Origin: Moniliella sp. 'wahieum'
Lineage: Eukaryota > Basidiomycota > Moniliellomycetes > Moniliellales > Moniliellaceae
Direction of reading: 5' to 3'
Assembly: GCA_003971905.1 (NCBI GenBank)
Contig: RSEE01000113.1
Coordinates: 124,001 to 188,000, forward strand
DNA length: 64,000 nucleotides
In this document: positions 35,511 to 48,101 of the stretch, piece after piece
How the letters are laid out: each line of letters begins with the position of its first letter
Position numbering within the stretch: position 1 is the stretch's first letter
Translations under genes and position numbers: made by a program
The notes under the pieces: model-generated
Database searches by the model: none
Seen by the model: only the letters and a program-made list of their open reading frames with translations
What the model was told of the DNA's origin: nothing

Positions 35511-37712
35511 GGCGGAGCGGAGGTGGGAAGCGACGGCAGAGATGCGGGCGAGTATGGTGGGGAGGCAGAAGGGGGGCTAGCCTGGTCGTGCGAGGAGAGG
35601 TGGCCGGGCAGAGCAGAGCAGAGAAAGACCAAGGCACCTCGGAAGCGCTGCTGGCCAGCGAGACGCGGCCAGATTGGGGGCGCCTAAATACAGTTGGCCG
35701 CTTGCGCTCGCCGCACGCGCCCACACAGGCACCGCAGCGCACGGCGCGTGTGTGCAGCCGTGCCCCAGCAGGCGCAGAACGCAGGGGGTGCTGGGTGGCC
35801 CTTGCAGCTTGCATGGATATGGGCAGTGGGTGGCCCGTGCTGCAGGCACCAGGCCCGTCGCCGCCGCCGCGCACAAGACTGGCCCGTGGCCCGTGCATGC
35901 GCCGGGCCTGTCGCCTGCCGTGAGCATCACCCATCGCCCCCCTGCCTGCACGCCGCCGCACCCCCGTCCGCCGCACCTCGCCACTCTGTCCCCGCCGCCG
36001 CAGCAGCGCTGTGTGACGTCACGCGTCACCTGCAAGAAGGCACCCGCCGTGTCGCTAGCTTACCCTGGGCTGCAACACGCATGACGAGCACTTCGTACTT
36101 GTTCGTCACTTGTCACTTGAAGCTTCACTCCGGCGCCGCGTGGGGGGTTGCTCCTCCACCACGTCATCGTCATCAGTGCACTGTGCTCCGCCTGCTCCAG
36201 CCCACGGGATGCCTGCGCTACACAGGCCCAGCAGGCAATGCGCCGCCCACCCATCCTCTCTCTCAGCGCCTCAGCACGGAGGCTCAGCCCCCTGAGATCC
36301 GAGGCGCTGAGGCTCAGCTGAGCTCAGCGCTGTACGCGCCATAACATGCATGACACACTCTGGCACTCCACAGATAACCGCTAACCACACATGGCAAACA
36401 AACCATGGCAGCACCTTCCTTACCTCTTCTCCTCTGCCCTCGCCGCGGGGGAAGACCACACACAGCTGTGCGACCGTTTGTCCCATCGCCTCGGCGCCAC
36501 AGCTGCCCAAGCTGAGGGGAACCAGTACTTGCCCTCTTGACATCTATTCGTTCAACAGAGAGCGTGCGCAATCATAGGGTGTGGAAGTGCTTAGCGCTTA
36601 TCAGCTTTGGCCTGTCGTAAAGCACAAGTCTGGTGGGCGGGGGAGAAGCAGTGGGCAGTGGAGGGCGGGATGAAGGGGGGGGTTACGTTGACAAAAAAGT
36701 TCTCGTAAAGGCATCTAATCTTCGTCCGAGCCCATGCTGGGCGCACTGGCTTCTCAGTCTTTCCCAGTAGAGGAGAAGCAGAGAGGGAGATGCCGTATCA
36801 TCGTCACTTTCTTCCAGCCACGTGGGGACGCCGGCTAGACGAAGGTCATACTATGGGCCTTCCCATGTTCCGATACCGGTGATATCTCGGACGGTCCACA
36901 GAGCTCAGAGGCGGTTGCAGGATGCGGTTGTATTTGAGCGACCAAAGGGAGGTGGATCAGGGAAGAACGCGCCAAACACGATCGAGCAGTGAAGAAAGTC
37001 AAAGCGAGCGGGCAATGGAGCTCCAGGTCCGTCGTCGGGGCGGATCCGGACGTGCAATGGGATGAAGGGGCGTCACGCTACTATGTTTCGTCTGTTTCGG
37101 CAGCAACAGCAACTAAGCGCAGAGCTGGAGCTGGGGCAGGTGTAAGAACAGTCGTGGGAAGCGCAGCATTGACGAATGCGGGAGGCACAGGGTATGGTCC
37201 ACGTCGCGGGCATTTGTGGCAACCAGCGAGCTAGCTCGTTTGGCAGAAGTGGGACGGGAAGAGGGAAGAGCGGCGTTTGAGGATAGCACGTTTGCCAAGA
37301 CGCGAGCCGCTTTGGGTGGTAGATATCCTTGCGTGAGTGGGTTTAGCCTTTATAACCGGCATATACATAACGCAGCTAACCTAATAAGTTAGCCCAACAG
37401 TCTAATGATTAACGTTAAGTTTAACCCTTAGCTCTGTTTCATGCAGAGTCTGCTAGGCACTGCCCCCCCCCCCTCGGATTCCCTATGCCACCTGGCGTAT
37501 CCATGCATCCAGCGGCTTCCGACTTGGGATGGTTGGATGGTACTACAGGCAAACCACCCGGGCCAAGCACGCGCCTAGAAACTGCAAGTGTGGCATTGCA
37601 CATCTGAGATGGGGCCCCATAGGGGGTGTACATAGCGTATCAATATGCTTGCATGGTGGACCGAGCATGCAGACTCTACCCTACCGCTAGTCGGGATCGG
37701 TTGAGTTCCACG
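35511..37712. other. GC-rich spacer between two minus-strand genes
   Basis: Contains the GND1 promoter side and a very GC-rich tract (35590-36060) followed by palindromic GCTGAG/CTCAGC blocks near 36260-36330. A C run occurs at about 37463-37473. No supportable gene. Confidence 0.45.
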
Positions 37713-38989
37713 TTACACGCGCTCCAAGATGACCGCAATGCCCTGGCCACCGCCAATGCAGGCCGCGCCCAGCGCATACTTCTTGTCGAGCCGGTGCAAG
37801 TTGTGCGTCAAGTTAGCCAGGATGCGAGCGCCGGAAGCGCCGAGCGGGTGGCCCGTGGCAATCGCGCCACCGAAGGGGTTGGTAATGTCTTCTGGCAACT
37901 CCAATTCCTTCTGCACCGACAGGAACTGGGCGGCAACGCTTCGTTCACCTCGATCAATCCCATATCGCCAATTGACAGTCCGGCCCGCTTGAGCGCCAAC
38001 CGGATCGCTTCCACCGGGCCAATCCCCATGATTTCCGGCGCGCAGGCCGTCACGCCGTACGACACAATCCGCGTCAGCGGCTTGAGACCATACTTCTTGA
38101 CGGCCTCCTCAGACGCCACCACATTGGCCGCTGCACCATCGCAGATGCCCGACGCATTGCCAGCGGTAACCGTGCCGTTCTTCTTGAACACAGACGGGAG
38201 TCGGCCCAGCGTCTCGATCGTCGTCTTGCTCCGAGGGTGCTCATCGACAGAGAACGTCTCGGTCGTCTGCATGTTATCCAGCAGCAGCAACCATAATACG
38301 TTAGAATCCCAATTCCCACTTTGCTTTGCGTGAAACGCAACCAAACGGACGAATACGTACCTTCTTGACCGGCACCTCGACCGGCACAATTTCATCTACA
38401 AATGCGCCCTCTGCCAAGCCCTTTTGGTACAGCGCCTGGGACCGGAGAGCAAACGCGTCGCACTGTTCCCGCGTGAGATGCCATACTTGACCGCCAAGTT
38501 TTCTGCCGTGATGCCCATTGGCGTCGGGGTGGGGTACATGTCGGTCAACGCGCTCATCAACGAGTCGACAAGCTTGAGGTCCACACCAAACTTGCCACCG
38601 CCAAAGCGGACGCCGTGAAGCGTGTAGGGAGCTTGAGACATGCTCTCCGTACCGCCGGTCAAGACGACCTGGCTGTCACCCACCTTGATCTCGTGCACCG
38701 CATTGATCACGCTCTGGAAGCCCGAGCCGCACAGCCGGTTGACCGTCAGGGCGGGCGTGGTGACGGGGAGGCCAGCACGATGACCAACGTGGCGGGCAAG
38801 GTAAGCGGCCGAGTTGTCGCTGGCATGCACGTTGCCAAAGATGGTCGCGTCGACCTGGACCCCCTCGGGCAGCTGCTCCAGCGCCGCCTTAGAAGCGATG
38901 CCACCGAGGTGAGCGGCGTTGAACGAGGCGAGCTTGCCGCCGAACGCACCAAAGGGCGTGCGCTTGGCTGCAACAATAAAGGACGACAT
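37713..38989 (-). CDS. 3-ketoacyl-CoA thiolase (acetyl-CoA acyltransferase, ACAA2-like)
   Basis: Thiolytic cleavage of 3-ketoacyl-CoA (or the reverse, acetoacetyl-CoA formation). The start at 38989 gives [20 protein letters not shown]. The active-site Cys is in [10 protein letters not shown]. Family blocks [59 protein letters not shown] and the NEA motif follow. Then come the catalytic His ([11 protein letters not shown]) and Cys (CIGGGQG). An intron of about 90 bases with GTACGT donor and TCTAAC branch lies after EVPVKK (about 38270-38360). One-base frame breaks occur near 38470 and 37930. Closest family form is the mitochondrial ACAA2 type, which has no cleaved presequence; no PTS1 is present at the end (ILERV). 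Confidence 0.93.
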
Positions 38990-39950
38990 GCTAAGGGAAG
39001 AGAGGGGGGGAAGAGGGAGGGGGGTGGGGGATGGTGGCGGGCGAAGAAGAGGACCAGGAAGTACAAACCCGGAGAGCCGGCCGGGTGGGCGTCGCGCCGG
39101 GCCGAGCGCCTGCCGGTTGTCCGATGTGCCCCGGGCGGCGCGGGGGCTGGCAACGTGTGAACGTGAAAAGCCATTTTCAAAGGGGCGCAGTACGCGCGAT
39201 GCGATGCGGGCATGGTGCGTGATGTGTGATGCATGATGCGTGCCTCGCATCGGCTGGGCGGCAGAGCGGACAAGCGGGAATAGGCGTTTAAGGGCTTACG
39301 CCCAGCGTAACGCCGTCTGAGCCGTTGAGGCTCCGGCTGAGCTCAGCTGAGCGAGCAGAGCCCAATTTGGGGCCGGACGCCGGAGGGCAGCTAGGGTTGC
39401 CGGCTGCCGGTTAACGCGGTTGTCTCTATTAAGTAGTTGCCGCTGAGCACGCCGAGCACGTCGAGCACTCGAGCACACCCATGCGCTTGATGAGCATCCT
39501 TGTGCTCGACACCCTCTCGCACCACGCTCGTCTACGAACTAAGCCCTCGTCTAAGCCCTCGTCTAAGCCCTCGTCTAAGCCCTCGTCTAAGCCCTCGTCT
39601 AAGCCCTCGTCTAAAGAGGGGGCGTCATACACCAGTCGAAACGTCGTGGTGGTAACCACATACTTGCAGGGGAACCAGTGACAATATGATAGCCCGCTTG
39701 GCATGTGCATCTGTTGTACATCAAGTTGTTCTTGCAGTCAATATCAAAACCGTCTGTCGCTCTTGCAGCCTGAAGCTTGACTACTAGGGTCTCCTTCCCC
39801 CCCCCCGCCATCCAAGAGGAGAAGGTGGAGGTGGAGGTGGGGGAGGAACAGGTTGGATGAGTGCCGAGTGTCCGGGGTCGTGATGGCAGCCGCGGGCGCG
39901 ATCACATCCGGATCAGACTAACGGGCAGGCCGAACACAAGCGAAGAAAAA
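38990..39950. other. Spacer with palindromic blocks and a 12-bp tandem repeat
   Basis: Promoter side of the thiolase gene, a palindrome-rich block near 39320-39360 (GAGGCTCCGGCTGAGCTCAGC), the tandem repeat listed separately, and GGTGGA repeats near 39823-39845. No gene supported. Confidence 0.45.
39541..39612. repeat. 12-bp tandem repeat, six exact units
   Basis: Six head-to-tail copies of AAGCCCTCGTCT. Because 12 is a multiple of three, it reads as repeated Lys-Pro-Ser-Ser on one strand and Asp-Glu-Gly-Leu on the other, but neither frame has other protein-like features. Confidence 0.95.
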
Positions 39951-42900
39951 TCACAGCAAAACGTCAGTCAGTAAGTAATACATGCGATGCCCATCTGGCA
40001 CGGGTCGGTGCGAGCCACGCGCGGCTGGCTCGCGATCCGATCCCATCCTATCCCATCCCATCTGATGCGATCCGAGAAGAAGGAGAGACGCGACGTACAG
40101 GAAAACAGGCCCTCCCCGCGACCGTGCTTGCCGCCCAGGAGGTAGTACGAAAGCAACGTTGCGCTGAACAGGCCTACACTCAACCCCAGTGCGACCGACA
40201 AGAGCGATTCCGCCACCTGGAAGCCCGATGCGATGGAGGAGAGCTGTGACGGTAGAATCGTTGGTATGGGTGTAGTTGGTGTTGGCAAATGCCAACAGGC
40301 CTCCGCCTGCCCATCCGGACGGCAGGAGGTAGAGGATGCCCGGTACGGCGACGACAAAGGAGCGTCCATCAAACAACGCGCCATAGTGGAGGAAGAAACG
40401 CCGACGGTCATGCTGCCCAGCATGGCGGTAAAGTCTTGTCGGTTTTGCAGCGCTTTGCGTTTGCCGCTAAAGTGGGTCACGCACCACCCGGCAATGGCCA
40501 CGAGGGTCATGACGAAAAACTCTTTGCGCACCGGCTTGGCATAGTTGCGCAGCGACAGGCCAATTGCGTACCCTGGCACACACAGGAACGCATAGTGGAT
40601 CCCAATCGTCTTGAAGTACCACTCGTCCCGTCTGTGGGAGCGAGAACAGGTCGAGTCGTCAGTCGCGTCAATCACTTGGCCCGAGATAAAGGTGTATACC
40701 AGCTGCGCCGCAAGCACAATGTCAATTGAGTCCCCACAACGCAGGAAAAAGTGTGCGGGATACGCACTGCTCCAATGGACAAACCAAATCCCTGTCGAGA
40801 TAGCGCATCAAGCATTATGGTTAGTACCCAACCCGACCCCACTACGGGCCCCACCACCCAGCTCGGCTCGACAGCCCCATCCAGAAAGAAGAGAAAGGGG
40901 ACACACCAAAAAGAGACTATACAGGAATCCATAAACGAGCCGAACACTGCCCGCAATGATCGACTTGCTCTGCAGCTCCAACGAACCGGAGAGAAAGATA
41001 AACCCTGGCAAGATGAGGACAATCGAGGCGGGGGTGATCGCGGCATAGCAGATTCCACTTGTTCCGTTCTGGTATGCTGCAGCGGCGATGAACGAGTTGA
41101 TGCCGGCAAAGCAGATCTCAAACACATTGGAAAACAGTTCGGCTTTGATGGATGATTGACAAAATACCAGGAACGCTCCGAGTGGGAAAGCAATCAGACA
41201 GTCGACAAAGCTCCCGTTAAAGCCCATCGGGCCCGCACAGATCATCGAACTGCACAGTCCCCCTACCACCACCATCCAAAAGCGGTTGATGAGGGGTTTG
41301 CGACGCATCAGCTCGTCCAGTTGCTTGCTTGCTTCCTCGACACCGACCTTATCGTGCACAACGTTCCAATAGATGGAATGCATATCGGTCAGTTTGGCTG
41401 AGGAAGAGAGAGTCACAGGTCAGCGTCAGAGCCTAGATCGATCCATAAAGACAGACTGGGCCCTAGGGAGGCAGGGAAATAAGGGTACATACAGAGGTCA
41501 AGCAAGCTGGGCTGCTTGATAAAGCGCGTATCGGACGTGTGGGTCATATCATCCCCAAACGAGACGAGCATCAAGGACGGGAGGTAAATACAACGGCATG
41601 ATACTTCCAAGATCCGCGCGGTAGACTGAATCTGGGTCTCGATGCGGTGTGTCGGAGCGCCAAACATCATGAGCGCACGAGCAAGCTTGAGCAAGAATTC
41701 TTGTCGCTGCAAGATGGCTGCCACATGGAGCGTGATCTATCCCGTCAAACAGTAACACGACAATCAGTACCCTGAGGGAGATGGTTCAACGTTCACAGCA
41801 GACAAAGCAAAGAAATACGTACGTAGATCTCCTCTTTCTTAGTTCGTCGCGCCCGCTTGCGCACCTGCCGCTGCCAATGTTCCTTGTCGTAACGAGCTCC
41901 CTTGTGGTGCATGCGCTGCTGTTCAGCGGCTGCGGGACCAAAGTAGTCCGTCGCAGCCTCGGACATGGCTGGGGTGGAGGGTGCAGTGCTCATTCGCCAT
42001 GGTGCCAAGGCACGCTCCGACTGGTTCAGAACAGTCGACAATCCAGAAAGGTGATGATGATGATGATGGGAAGGCGTCGTAGTAGCTCCCGGGTTGGTGG
42101 GGAGCGTGGGCTGAGAAGCACTGACCAAGGGAGTATGCTCCGAGCGTGGCCCCGGCGGCACCTCCGAGTCGGGTGTGGCGATGGCTGAGCCAGTAGGGGT
42201 AGGGCGGGTGGAAGAAGAGAGGTGAGAACGAAGAATGCCAGATGTGCGGTACGGTAGCGGAGGTCGAGGCGGTGGACCGGCGGCTTGAGCCACCAACTTG
42301 GCCGTCCGGCGCATCGTTTTGGCGTTCATCTCGGGCAAAAAGTACCGATCCAAGGTGAAGCCCGGCCGGAAAGGGTTGGGCCCTAACTGGGCCGACGCGG
42401 GGGAAACGGCACCAACCAAGTTGTTGGCAGTCGCGACCAATGCGCCAAACACACCTGCACCACTTCGCGCCGCACGGGGACGTTCTTCCATCTCATAGTC
42501 CCCCATGACAAACGCCGAGGCGGAAGCCATGGCACTTCCCACATTTCGAATGGCATGACGGCCCTCGTATGATGGAGGAACCGTGATCGGTCTTCCTGGT
42601 GCCTCCAGGGGTCATGGACGAGGTGGGCGAAGGGAGAGCCGATCCCATCCGGGAAAAAGGACGGCGGTGAACGCCAAAAGGGTTGGGACGGGGGCCATGG
42701 CCGGATCCAATGGAACTGGGAGGCTGGCTACTTTCCGGAAGAAGGTTGGATCGGCCCTCCTCCCCACTCTGTTCACTGTGAGCATTGGCATTGGACCCAG
42801 GAAGGCATCCTTCTCAGCCTGGTTCTGCTCGCGTTGCTGTTGTTCGTACAGCATCAGCAAGTTGCCCAACACCCCTCCCGTCGCCACAGGACGGGCGTTC

Positions 42901-44495
42901 ATCCTGGCAGTTGTCTGCGCCACCCCAGGCGTGGATTGCCCCGAGTCAGGAAGATGGTCCCTTGTAATGGGCTTGGAGGGAAAGAGCATATCCCCTGGGG
43001 GCCCCCGCCCCGCGTTCGGAGCTAAGACGGGAATCGATTGCGTCCTGTGACAAGCCGATGGGCACGAACCAAGCGAGCTGCCTGTCGCTCGTACTTGGAC
43101 GGCTTGGGTTTGTCCCCCGTACCACGCAGACCCGTACTGGTCTGGACAGGCACACTCTTGCGATTGGTAGCATGGGATACGTCCCTTGCCCAGCAGGTGG
43201 TTCTCCCACTCTCCCTTCCTCGATCTTTTCTGTCTCCATATCGGGCCTGGACCGATGCGCGTCTGGGAGGACGAAGCGCCCTTTCTGAACAGAGTCCGAG
43301 CTCGACCCAGAACACCTTTCACATCTCCTGGACTGATTTCATGCCGTCCTTGAGATGAGTGGGGTCGTGGTGGGAGGAAGGGAGGCGGGCAGGCATCCCA
43401 TCCACCTCGCCTTCGACCATGGGGATGTGGTTCAACTCCGAGTCTGTCATGGGGTTGTAACTTGCATCCGAGGGGGTAGCACTCCCAGATGGAATCTGGG
43501 ATGATGCATCTTGAGGACGACCAAGATTGGATGAGTGCCGGGCGCTGTGGGGGGCACCAAGTTCCGAAGAAGACAGGTTAGGCGTATCCGTAGCTTCTGC
43601 AGAGCGGCCGACACGAAGCTTGCCCAGCTGGTACCGCAGTTCCAGGAGCGTTTTCCTGTCGAGACCGCGTGCGTTGGCGTCCTCCTCACCCATTGGATCC
43701 GAGGCGGAAGCTAAAGGAGGGCGATGCGTTTCTGGTGGGAAAGTGTTCCCCGCCGAACCGGGCTCTTCAGGGATGGGGGAATCGATCTTGGTATCATAGT
43801 ACGGATGTTATTGATCGCAGTAGCTGGGGTGCTTGCGACCAGCATACTTGGGAAGTCGTTCAGCCAAGTTGAGCGGACCCGGATGGTTCCTCCTGTGTAG
43901 CGAGGAGGGGGTTTTGGCCGCTGCTAGCGTGGGGGGCGGACCAGAGACGGGGAGGAGCGAGAGGAGGAAGGTGCCGATTGTGAGATGGATTGCGGTGTGC
44001 CAGAGGCAGGACCGGGTGGCAAGGGGAGAGGTGGATTGACCGGGCCTACGCCATGCCTTCCCGCGCGCCTCGGCTGGGGGCGCACGCACCCGTCACACGT
44101 GGTCCGCTGGGAAGCGCTGAGGATGGCACTGGTGCCCGTGCACGCGTGGCTGCGGCAACGGGAGATACACTACTTGGACCGGCGCTTTGGCCAGACATGG
44201 GGTTCTGGAGGGACGAACCGACGGTGTGGCCGCCAAAGCGGACGCGGCGGCCATCCAGAGGCACCGGGGTGGTGCGGGCGAAGCTAGAAGTGGGCGAGGG
44301 CGGGGCGGATTGGAAGGGTGCTGAGGAAGTGGATGCGGAGGCAGGCGCGGACGCGGATGGCAGCGCGTCCCGCTCAGGCGCGGCGGGAGCGGGCGGAGGG
44401 AGGGTTGGGGGCGCTCGGGCTGGGGGCGGCGAGGGTTGCGCTGGAGGGTGGGGAGGGCGTGGCGCCGGCGTCGTGGCGGGGCCATCGGCGGCCAT
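39951..44495 (-). CDS. Prm10/ThrE-type membrane transporter (DUF1212 family)
   Basis: Multispanning membrane protein of the family that includes yeast pheromone-regulated Prm10 and bacterial threonine/serine exporters. The N-terminal 700 or so residues are disordered: Pro/Ala-rich start (MAADGPATTPAP), Ser-rich stretches, a short conserved block VLGNLLMLYEQQ, and a His run near 42050. The transport domain follows after an intron: FLLKLARALMMFGAPTHRIE (family signature), RCIYLPSLMLVSFGD, HDKVGVEEASKQLDEL, then hydrophobic helices such as FVDCLIAFPLGAFLVF and PASIVLILPGFIFLSGSLEL. At least three introns and several one-base breaks are required. The exact C-terminus is uncertain (about 39920-39970). 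Pheromone regulation is known for the yeast homologue only. Confidence 0.85.
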
Positions 44496-45964
44496 GGCGG
44501 GACGGCGTGGTGGTGGAGAGGGTCAGTCCGACAGATGTCCGCGGACGACCAAGTGAGCAGCATGGACCTCAACCGAGTCCCCAGTTGAGTACTCAGTCTC
44601 ACCGGTCAGCTGACCGGTGGCCGATTAAAATTTGGCGTATCTGTCTCTCTCTCTCGCGCCAAACCAGTGCCATCGCAGCCACGCATGCTAAAGCAGGCCT
44701 CTGCTACAGCCACCCCGCTCAAACTATCAATTCGGGTGACCGCTGATCGACGCCGTGGGAGGCCAGTTCATCAGTGAAGCTAGTGAAGCTTGAAGCTTGA
44801 AGTGACCTGTCAAGTGACAGGCGGATGCTAGCCCGTGACGGTGAAGCGCGCACAGGATGGAGGATGGAGGATGGAGTGGCACCCCAACCCCGACTGTCGG
44901 TAGGTTCTTTGGGCGGGCGTTGCCTGGATGTGAGTGAGTGACATGCAGCACATCCACGTTGAACGTTCAACTGTGCCATGCTTGCTTGGCATATTTGGAG
45001 TACTGTAGTACCTACAAACAAAACGGTCAACGGCCGAGATTAATAGCTGCTGTTCATCGATCGACTGCGTCGTCACAACTCGTGCATCATATAATGGTGG
45101 TACGATGTAAGAAATGTTGATAGAATATAGACTGTCGCTTCTCCAGAGACGGGAGCTCTTCGAATCTGCAAACGCCTTATATCAGCAACACTACGTATTT
45201 TGACCCCCACCACGATGTGTGCGGCCCCTCCTTGATCCTTGTCATCAAACTAAGGCAATCCCAAAGGCTGAGGATGAGAGAATACTGCGGAGGCGCAGAC
45301 ATTGTCTTATACTTCTCATCGTTTTTCTGCAAACGGTGCGGCGGCGAGAAAATGAAAGGGATCAGACGGGGGCTTGAATTTCCGCCCCTCTGGTGTCAGA
45401 GGTGCTGTGCTGTAAAGCAACGTCGCAGTCGCATTTGCCTTAGTAGGGAGAAGAGCGACAAACATGATGGTGGAAACGGACAAGGTGACTGTTTTCGTGT
45501 GTGGGTTTATACGACCTTTTCCGAACAATATTAATGAGACACGCTCCAGCAGAGCGTGTGGGCCAGGCAAAATGCAATAATGCATACGGAGGATCCCTAT
45601 ATACATATAGCAGAGTAGTAATCAGTGTGTAACTCAAAAGACGATGATCATGGCCGAATCGGTTCTCACACTTAGGAGTGCGTACGAAATTATGTTCTCC
45701 TTTCGTTATAATTCGCTATAGAATGAGTCTGCACCTTCAAGCTCAAGGAGCGAAACACTGAAACCTACTGTGACTGACAACTGTCTCTAGTGGAGTTCAT
45801 CTTCACCGTCATGCTGCACGTACAGGCAGCTGCACATATTCGGCATGATATGGGCTACTCGCAAAGCCCGAAGACAAAAAAGGAAAAGCTCCAAACTAAA
45901 GGGTGGGACGGGCGAGACGAACCATTCTTTAGCGGCTTGAGTTTCTGTTTATTGTCAAACTTTG
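44496..45964. other. Spacer with dispersed GAAGCTTGAAGC repeat
   Basis: Upstream of the Prm10-type gene. It contains GTGAAGCTAGTGAAGCTTGAAG and its neighbour at 44774-44807, a GGATGGAGGATGGAG repeat near 44857, and AT-richer sequence after 45100. No gene supported. Confidence 0.4.
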
Positions 45965-46874
45965 TTATGCCTTCGACACAGAGAGCATATCAGCAGAAGA
46001 GGAAGAGGCAAAGACCGAGGCTGGCTGTCCGATTCCCTTATTGCGTTCTAGCGCCAAGTGAGAGACGGAATCGTACAGAACACCGGTCGCGCCGCCGAGA
46101 CTAGCCCCGCCAAGGACACCGTTCACAAGCCCCGCACGACGGACTGGGAAGACATTGTTAGCTTCCTACTGGTCGTCCAAAGCACAAATAAAGGAGGGAG
46201 GAGTATAAGCGTACAGAATAAAGCCGGAATGACCAAAGCGCCAATGGATGCCCCTACGAGGAAATAATCTGCAGGAACAGAGTTAAGGGGCGTCGCGGGG
46301 GGATAACATGTTGAAGGGTGCTTCTGTGAGGAGATACGTACCTTCTTTCCGAATGCGACGAAGATCGGCCCGAATCGTTTCCGCAGCATGGAAGGTGGCC
46401 AAGGGGTCTTGGTTGACAATGCTGAGTCCACAAGCGGAGCTCCAACGACTCCTCCGATCAGGGGCAAGCCCCAGCTTGATTTTGATACGAGAAGTGGAGG
46501 ATCTAGTCAGATAGATGTGGAGCAAGAGGGAACAGGAGGAACAAGGGGGTGTGGTATACCAACCTAGTGCGTAGGGCTGAGCGGAGGGAAAAGCCCTTAC
46601 GGGATGCGTAGAGAAGATAGAGGGGAGGGGCAAGAACGGTAGAGATGGTGGCGGCACCCAAGGCGGCTTTGCCAACGAGGTATTGTTGGTAGCGCTTAGC
46701 ATTAAAAGCGGCGATCGTGGGGCGGTCTGACATGGAGGGGAACTGCACATCGTCTTGGTCAGTTGAAGGAGCGAAAGATGAGGGCATGACACGTTGGGCT
46801 GGAGCGGCAGCAGTGCTGGCGGTAGCTGCGGGGGCGATGGCTGTACGCAAGGAAGGCGAGCCAGCGGAGAGCAT
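45965..46874 (-). CDS. Predicted small multispanning membrane protein
   Basis: I cannot name the family. The start at 46874 would give an Ala/Ser/Arg-rich leader (MLSAGSPSLRTAIAPAATAS) that could target mitochondria; a second ATG at 46733 begins MSDRPTIAAFNAKRYQQYL. The body then has a hydrophobic segment (GAATISTVLAPPLYLLY), KGFSLRSALR before an intron, LAPLIGGVVGAPLVDSAL-like sequence, RIRKE before a second intron (GTACGT donor), and ADYFLVGASIGALVIPALF. A Gly-rich segment, GVLGGASLGGATGVLYDSV, precedes the end at 45965. Glycine-zipper helices suggest an organelle membrane protein. Three one-base breaks are needed. Confidence 0.5.
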
Positions 46875-47552
46875 GACACTAGCTGAAAAAATGATGAGAG
46901 ATGCAGAGAGAAGAGAGCTAGACGGAAGATGGGGATGGTGGTAGCGGTGGTGGCAAGGAGGAGTGTGGCGGAGAAGGCGGAGCCCAAGGAGGCTGAGCCA
47001 AGTACCATGCACCAAGAGAATCTGATATTAGACCAGCGCAGTTAACGAGACTGGGTCAACGCGAGGATATAATTAACCTTGTCCGTACCTCTCAGTTGGA
47101 CCGGCATCTCCGCCCATAGTACCACTAGCAGAGTAAGTGGGGTACAGGGGTACTGCCTGCCGCAACGCGTCGCCACTGTTCCACCCCGCTGCTGTCCGGG
47201 CCGGACGTACCCGGCGTCTGTCCATCAGCATCCGCGCGTCAGCCACATGTAACCAGTGCAACCAACCATCTTCAAGCTTCCGCCCCACCGCACACCAACA
47301 TGCGACCGGCATCGGCAACACCATCTCCCCGTCATCACGTGTGATGTCACATCTGCCATCATCCAATCACGCGCAGGCACTGCAATCCCCAATTATCGCA
47401 CGGGGTCCTTCCGCCGATGGGGAGTGGCAAAACAGAGCCATCTGAAGCGACCCCACTTGGACACCATCGTTATACCCAGCAAACTTCTGCTTGCCTCTGT
47501 CCACCCGCCTGCTCGAAGGCGAGATCGACGTTCTGCATGAATTCCTCGGTAC
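46875..47552. other. Spacer
   Basis: No gene supported. A block at about 47243-47272 (CATGTAACCAGTGCAACCAA, then CCATCTTC) matches one at 23049-23078 except for C-to-T-type differences. Confidence 0.35.
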
Positions 47553-48101
47553 TCATATCCCCGTTTCGCCGATGAGGATACGGATGAGCGCGAGAAGGAT
47601 TGGGTCGCATTTGGGAGAGGATAAGAAATTGGCTCTTAAGGCGGTGTGGTCCACCCCCGTTGTAAACACCCTGACCCCTTGACTTTGAGGAGTAGACTTG
47701 AGTTGGAAAGTGCCTTCAACGGCACGTAACCCATGCACCGGGCTCAGGCCGCACACTTCCGTCTCGCTGACATACAACCAACCTTGCCCTCCTGCCAGTT
47801 TTTGCGGTTGCCATTTTGGACGGGACATAGGTCGTTCCATCCGCCGTCGGCATGCGGACTTTTGCCCCCTGCCCGACCTTTCATTCATGTCATAGAAAGT
47901 TTCCTTCTCGAACCGGCAAACCCTTGCTGGGGTGGCGATGAATGAGATGGGGATGAGCAAGGGGTGTTTGGCATTCGCTGTGATGCAAGTGATGGATGGA
48001 AACGTGTAGCTGACAGCTCGAAGGCTGGAGGGATTTCGTATAGTCAGAGTGGCCGGCTGACTTGTCGTGATCAACGCGTCCTGCTTTGGAAGAGGTGGCA
48101 C
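47553..48101 (-). CDS. Hypothetical 182-codon open frame
   Basis: An uninterrupted frame beginning MPPLPKQDALITTSQP with no recognised domain, signal or membrane segment. Composition is not strongly biased (Arg/Lys-rich middle, VCRFEKETFYDMNE). It is one of the few long frames in this spacer, but no conserved motif supports it, so it may be chance. Confidence 0.25.
   Translation of the reverse strand: MPPLPKQDALITTSQPATLTIRNPSSLRAVSYTFPSITCITANAKHPLLIPISFIATPARVCRFEKETFYDMNERSGRGQKSACRRRMERPMSRPKWQPQKLAGGQGWLYVSETEVCGLSPVHGLRAVEGTFQLKSTPQSQGVRVFTTGVDHTALRANFLSSPKCDPILLALIRILIGETGI

Noticed and set aside
33964-35580. 538-codon plus-strand frame opposite the 6-phosphogluconate dehydrogenase gene
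   Set aside because: Antisense shadow of a high-GC coding sequence; Arg/Val/Leu-rich translation without motifs.
44046-44556. Separate plus-strand Gly/Ala-rich protein opposite the Prm10-type N-terminus
   Set aside because: Antisense of a Pro/Ala-rich low-complexity exon; no independent support.
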